NCBI GenBank assembly: GCA_003116995.1
Contig: BDSL01000009.1
Coordinates: forward strand, 1,240,001-1,304,000
Direction of reading: 5' to 3'
Source: Yamagishiella unicocca
Lineage: Eukaryota > Chlorophyta > Chlorophyceae > Chlamydomonadales > Volvocaceae
Length of the DNA stretch: 64,000 nt
Both the position numbers and the translations under genes were made by a program. Below the pieces are notes generated by a model that worked only from the letters and a program-made list of their open reading frames with translations, was not told where the DNA came from and did not search any database. Below are positions 58,983 to 64,000 of the stretch, in pieces (positions within the stretch are counted from its first letter, which is position 1; every line of letters starts with the position of its first letter).

Positions 58983-61900
58983 ATGGCAGGCAACAGTGGG
59001 ACAGCATGGGTGCTCCAGGCGGCGCTTCAGGGTCTATCGGCGCCCAGTGGCAAGGATTACATAGCAGCGGCGCGATTTGCTGGCGCAAAGCCGGGATATG
59101 CCTTCAAGCTTGGCGATCATGGCTTGGGGTACGTCCGTTCTCGGTTGCGTGCTGCCATCAAGGGGTCAGGCCGGCTGCTGCTGATGCCAATCGCCACGCA
59201 TCGCCGAATACTTCAGCTGTCATATTGTCCGCGCTAGGTCTGCGGCCTTGGTGCGGTGTCGATGTGTCTGGCGGGTCAAGCGCTCCCCAGTATGCGCTGA
59301 GCGGCTCCGCTCCCGCCATCACCCTCACCAACCAAGGCCTGCCCTCTGCTTCGCAGGTACTATATCGACGCATTCCAGGCGGAGGCGTTGGCCGCTGGTG
59401 GCGCTGACGGGGCGGGCCCGAGCGGCAGCGGTGGCGCCGCTGCGCAGCAGCAGCTGGATCCGGAGGAGCTGCTGCGGCAGGCGGAGGAGGACGCCAACAT
59501 TGACCAGGTAAGGGGAGATGTTGAAAGCCCCTGGACTAGGAAACCGGGGATGTTGAAAGCCCCTGGACTAGGAAACCGAGTAGGAAAGGGTAGGAGGTAT
59601 CAGAACGAGGCAAGCCACGTGGGAAGGGGGCGGTTTAAGGTTGGGGGGTTGCGGAGTGTGTCCGGGATGAATGAGGAAGCAGTCCCTGGGCGAAGCGGAA
59701 CATGGGGATTGGGGATTTGGGAGGAAACCCGTAGGAAGGGGGGTTGGATACGGGAGGGGGAGCGGCGTAATGACCCGATTACACGACAAGGGCAGTGTAG
59801 CTGGCGCATAGTCTTCGGATACATGGTTGGAGGGGGCGGGGGGGAGAGGACGGGGCGGGGAGGCGTCATTAGCAAGATGCTGCAGTTTGAGGCACTGATT
59901 CTCTGAGAAGGGAACGGATGGGATCCTGGCGGGTGATGCGGCGCTCCTGGGACGAGCAAGGTGGGTCGTTGTGGATGTGGCCAGCGCGCGCGCTGCCTGC
60001 CCAGTGCTGGGCGGATGATCGGCTGATGGCAGGGAGCTGCCGCCGGGCGTGCGATGAAGCCCATCGATGGGGAGGGGTGCGGGCTCCGGTTGGCGAGACG
60101 TTGGCGCGGGGCTATGAAGGCCAGGAGGGATGCGGAGGTTAGGGTACCGGAGGCACCGGAGGTACCGGAAACGTGAGCCGGGGTACACACGAACCCGCTG
60201 GGGCCACTACCGGTCTCGCAGGCTGGCACTGCGGCCCCGGCCGCTGCGTCGGGGGGAGGAAGAGCACACACCTGGCTCGGTCCCTCCCACACAGTTGCTG
60301 GCGGCCGCACTCCTGGATGCTGAGCCGGGAGGCGAGGGTAGTGGGGCGGCGGGGCTCAGCCGCCTTCACCTCCGCTAAGCAACTGCCGCACCTGAACTTG
60401 CGGGATTGTGCTGCAGCCGGCAGGGGACGGATCAGCGCTGTCTGAGGGCCTGAGCGCCCCGCCACTTGCGGTCTACGCCCTTAGACACAGGGATGTTTGT
60501 CTGGGGGCCTGAGGGCCCCGCCACCTGCGGTCTCCCCTAGGCACAGGCGTGTTTGCTTTCGAACAGCGAGCGCAACGCGTGACCCGGGGGCCAGGCGGAC
60601 GGCATTCCACGGGCCGTCACAGGGCGGGCGTGGTGGTGCAGTGACCGTATTCAGGCTCCGCAAGGGCTGCTTGTACGCAGCCCCGGCCCTGCTCTTGTTC
60701 GTGCCAAGCTATCAACGTCCACGTCCTGAGCACTCCTTCGGGTTCCCGCTTTTCGCTGACCCTGCCGCCGGTCGCCCCACCTGCGCCGCGCAGATCCAAA
60801 CCCTTGACGTCAAGTCCCTGCGGCGCCTGGTGGCGGGCCTGGACAAGAAGGTGGGGAGGGGGTTCGAGGAAGACCTGTGGGGCGGGGGCCTCCTGGCGCC
60901 TGGTGGCGGGCCTGGACAAGGTGGGGGGGTGGGGGGGCCCTCCTGGCGCCTGGATGACGGCGCGGTGCGGGTTGTGGTTGGGCTGCGTTCAGTGGTTCTT
61001 GTTCTGACGGACTTGAGCCATGAGGGGAGCGACGGGGTTTGATGCACGTGCGTAGGACCTGGGATCTTGTGGGGAGCAGTCCGAGTGAGTAGCGGGCTCT
61101 GACTGCTGCCCTAGAAAGGTCCAGGGAAGGCGGAGCCCTAGGGATCCAGGGAAGGAGGAGCCCTAGAAGGATCCAGAGGCGGGGTGGAGGATAGCGACGC
61201 GACCTCGCAGTCGGGTGGGGGGGCAAGGAGGCACTCAAGCTAACGGACAGCGCCAAGGCGGAGGCGGGGCGGAGCACTGCAAAAGAGGGCGCACGGACTA
61301 CTGGTCCCCAGTCGCCGGCTGCCTGGGCTCAAACGGCGACAGCGACGGGGCTCAAGAGCGGCCCTCGGGAGCGCCCTGGACGGGACCCGACGACCCATGG
61401 GTCCCATCTCCCACGAATCGTGAGAGCGAGCAGGGTTGTAACACCACCGTGCACGTGCCCAGGCCCCTGACGTCGTACTGCTCCACCCCTGCCGTGCTTC
61501 CGTACTGCAGTACAAGGAGAACCTCGCTCTGCGGCTCAAGTACGCGGACCAGCCCGACAAGTTTCTTGACAGCGAGGTGGACTTGGACGAGCACATCAAG
61601 TCGCTCATGCAGGTGGGGGCGGGGGCGGGCAAGGAAAACCCGTTTACGAAGGAAAACCGTTTAGGATAGACGTTTCGAGATGCATCCTGGAGATGCATGC
61701 AGGTGGTGAGGGGGAGGGGAGGGTGCGGAGCACGGGGGCTGGCAGGGAGCGGTCCGTCCCCGGCACAGCCCCTAGGTGGCTGGCGGGGCCCGTGGGACTA
61801 AGCTAAAGACCAGCTGGCATTGTCCAGTAGCACCCCACCCCTCGCCTCCCCTCCCTCCCCGCCCTACCCCTGCCCGCGTCCGGTCTCAGGTTGCTGGCAG

Positions 61901-64000
61901 TCCCGAGCTGTACCCGGTGCTGCTGGACGGCTCCTGCCTGCCCAACCTGCTGGCGCTGCTGAGCCACGAGAACACCGACATCGCGTCGGACGTGGTGGAG
62001 GTGCTGTCGGAGCTCACGGGGGCGGGTGAGGCGGAGGAAGGGGCGGTGGCGGGGGCTGGTGGGAGAGGCGGGGGAAGCAGGGGAGGAGGCCTTTGGCAGC
62101 ACCCATAGTGCGCACGTGGTCCCATCGGCTACCACAATTTAGGTCTTGATGCACCGTTAGCTCTCGCACACCCGCGCGCGCTTTCACATACTCGCGCTTT
62201 CACATACTCGCGCCGGTGCCTGGATATCAATCGCGGAACACCAACGACACCCCCTCCTTCTCTCGCGTGTCCGTCGTTTCGCAGACGCCGCCGAGGAGTA
62301 CGGCGAGGAGGCTCGCGGGCTGGTGGACGCCCTGGTGGAGAACAACGCCCCGGAGCTGATGGTGCAGCGGCTGCTGGGCTTCCGGGAGGACGTGGACGAG
62401 GAGGCGCGGGCGGTGCACAACTGCCTGGCGGTGGTGGAGAACATGGTGGAGGTGGGTGGGTGGGTGGGTGGGTGGGTGGGTGCTTGGGGTGGGGGGATAA
62501 GATAATCCGCGGTCTACGGCCGGTTGGGGGGGGCAGGAGCGTGAGCGGGCGGGTGGGGCGACTGGGCGGGCCGGGCCGATGGGAGGATGGTTGTGCGACG
62601 AGGGGCGGCTGGGGAGCTGGCTTTGGAGGAAGCGGACGCCAGTCGGTCCGAACTGGGGTTGAAACTGGGGCCGCCTGGGACCTTGAAGACACTGTCTGCT
62701 GCCGGCCGTCCCTTCACCCTCACCCCTCCTGATACAGCTACCACCACCACCACCATCACTAACACCACCACTCCGAGCGGGGCCCTAGTCGCTCAGCCAG
62801 CCGGGGTACTTCACACGCGCTGCAACCAACCTCCATTGGCACCCCTCGCAGGCCTTTTGCGATGTACCTCTTGCTTCACCCCATTGCGCTCGTCTGACCC
62901 TATCTCCTATCAACCCTGCGTCCCACCCCCCCGCACCTCGCCCCGTGTCCCGCCCCCCCGGCCGTCCCCGCAGATCATGCCCGAGCTGGCGGCCTCGTTC
63001 GTTGAGAAGACCAAGGTGCTGTCGTGGCTGCTGCGGCGGCTGAAGCGGCGGGAGTTCGACGCCAACAAGCAGTACGCCTCGGAGGTGCTGGCCATCCTCA
63101 TGCAGGTACGACAGGGGGTACGACAGGTACGACAGTGACGGATTAGGCGGGACCAGAGCAGTCCCTGGGGGCTGCTGGGGCCGCGAAGCGGGGTGAGCGG
63201 CGGAGGGCGCCTGTGTGGAGAGGACACGAGGAGCGGAAGCAAATGAACTCAAGATAGGAGGGAGGCCCGGACGATTTAGTAATCGGGTTTGCTGGTGCCG
63301 GGTGAGGAAGGAACATGCGTTGCGTTCCTCTGCTGCTGCTTTGCCTCCTGGCATCGGAAATCACTGCACATTGCCCTGCGTCGCGATGTGACCCGCCCGA
63401 CCCTCTCGCCGCGCTCGCCACCCTCCTTGGCCGACCCAGGGGTCGGTGTCCAACCAGGCCCGCCTGGGCGCCGAGAACGGCATCGACCTGCTGCTCACTT
63501 GCGTGGCGCAGTACAAGAGCAAGGACCCCAGTCCCGGCGAGGAGGAGGAGTACATGCAGAACTGCTTCGACGTGTTGTGCGCCTGCCTCATGCAGCCCGC
63601 GCACAAGGCGGCGTTTGTGAAGGTGAGGGAGGCGGCTGGCAGCGCGACCGGGACCAGCTGCAACGAATAACCCATCACCCACTGTTCTCCAACCTATCAT
63701 TTAGGTTTTTCTTCGGTTTCTCTAGCCCATCCGTACCCGGATTACCGGTACTCTTTAACCCACTGGTCGATGCGTCGATGGATCTGTTTTGCCCCGCCTC
63801 GCCTCGACCTGGCCTGACCTGCCCTACCCCGACCTGACCTGCCCCGCCTCGACCTGGCCTGGCCTGCCATACCCCGGCCCGCCCCGGCCTGCCCCGACCT
63901 GGCCTGCCCTGCCCTACCCCGACCTGACCTGCCCTGCCTCGACCTGCCCTGCCCTGCCCCGCCCATACCCCGACCTGCCCCGACCTGCCCCGCGTCCCCC
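58983..64000 (+). CDS. CTNNBL1: Beta-catenin-like protein 1 (spliceosome-associated armadillo protein), 3' end outside window
   Basis: Exons 58983-59128, 59357-59507, 60794-60850, 61511-61612, 61890-62025, 62285-62451, 62974-63105, 63440-63622, then donor AAG|GTGAGG; 358 codons in the window. From the third exon it follows the CTNNBL1 family closely: ALRLKYADQPDKFLDSEVDL, LYPVLLDGSCLPNLLALLSH, ENTDIASDVVEVLSELTG, RAVHNCLAVVENMVE, LSWLLRRLKRREFDANKQYA, SEVLAILMQ, and NCFDVLCACLMQPAHKAAF. Those proteins are nuclear armadillo/HEAT-like scaffolds bound to the CDC5L/PRP19 splicing complex. About the last 40% (remaining armadillo repeats) must lie to the right. The N-terminal part (KDYIAAARFAGAKPGYAFKL, then a Gly/Gln linker) differs from animal homologues and lacks their recognisable basic nuclear-localisation stretch; that start rests on splice phase only. 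Intron 2 is long (1286 bp). Confidence 0.92.
60891..60920. repeat. Intronic copy of an exon end and its donor
   Basis: CGCCTGGTGGCGGGCCTGGA plus CAAGGTGGGG repeats the last 24 nt of the exon ending at 60850 together with its donor, about 45 bp into the intron. It is a potential alternative 5' splice site. Confidence 0.8.
62452..62482. repeat. (GTGG)n run beginning at a splice donor
   Basis: The donor GAG|GTGGGT of the exon ending at 62451 continues as about seven GTGG units. Confidence 0.85.
63770..64000. repeat. Degenerate CGACCTGCCC-type tandem repeat, to window edge
   Basis: About 10-bp units (CCTGACCTGC, CCCGACCTGG and similar) run through the intron of the CTNNBL1 gene to the right edge. 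One strand is almost free of G/A clusters, which gives meaningless open frames. Confidence 0.85.

Noticed and set aside
1..64000. CRISPR arrays, bacterial operons, rRNA genes, phage modules
   Set aside because: None seen. Spliced genes, transit peptide, LINE and gypsy elements show nuclear eukaryotic DNA, and the tandem arrays have no unique spacers.

Overview
The window looks like nuclear DNA of a chlamydomonadalean (volvocine-type) green alga. The supported genes are GC-rich in codon third positions, are broken into many short exons by GT-AG introns of about 100-500 bp, and encode Ala/Gly/Gln/Ser-rich low-complexity linkers. Tandem repeats are abundant. The calls rest on splicing exons together by eye. 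The best models join in frame from a start codon to a stop codon and match known families.

Layout. (1) 1-5891, minus: 3'-incomplete gene for a large low-complexity protein with a duplicated, unassigned domain (faintly B3-like) and two SUMO-type VKRE motifs. (2) 9645-14977, minus: complete 15-exon gene for a 1017-residue Patched/RND-type permease with a sterol-sensing-domain layout; a frame-preserving extra copy of its fifth exon lies 5' of it (15781-16237). (3) 18270-19360, plus: a spliced gene start resembling the core-binding half of a tyrosine recombinase. It runs into a perfect 120-bp tandem array (19361-20525), followed by a 178-bp satellite with a four-monomer higher-order repeat (20526-25193). 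(4) 25467-28013, minus: 5'-truncated LINE reverse transcriptase. (5) 28930-29712, plus: Ty3/gypsy integrase fragment split by a small MITE-like insertion, then a 26-bp minisatellite (29713-31555). (6) 34201-34740, minus: partial HotDog thioesterase. (7) 36549-37962, minus: complete four-exon gene for a probably plastid-targeted Rieske ferredoxin with a GC-AG intron. (8) 41056-49739, minus: a second complete Patched/RND-type gene (19 exons, 963 residues, one 16-nt exon, one GC-AG intron). (9) 52026-58567, minus: complete 12-exon gene of unknown function, probably beta-strand rich. (10) 58983 to the right edge, plus: CTNNBL1 (beta-catenin-like 1) orthologue, divergent from (9) across a 415-bp shared promoter and cut by the window edge.

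There is no operon-like organisation. The two Patched-type genes are diverged paralogues separated by repeats and by the Rieske and thioesterase genes. Between about 15 and 34 kb the window is dominated by satellites and retroelement remains. The rest is ordinary intron-rich gene space in which several introns carry minisatellites that begin at their 5' splice sites.
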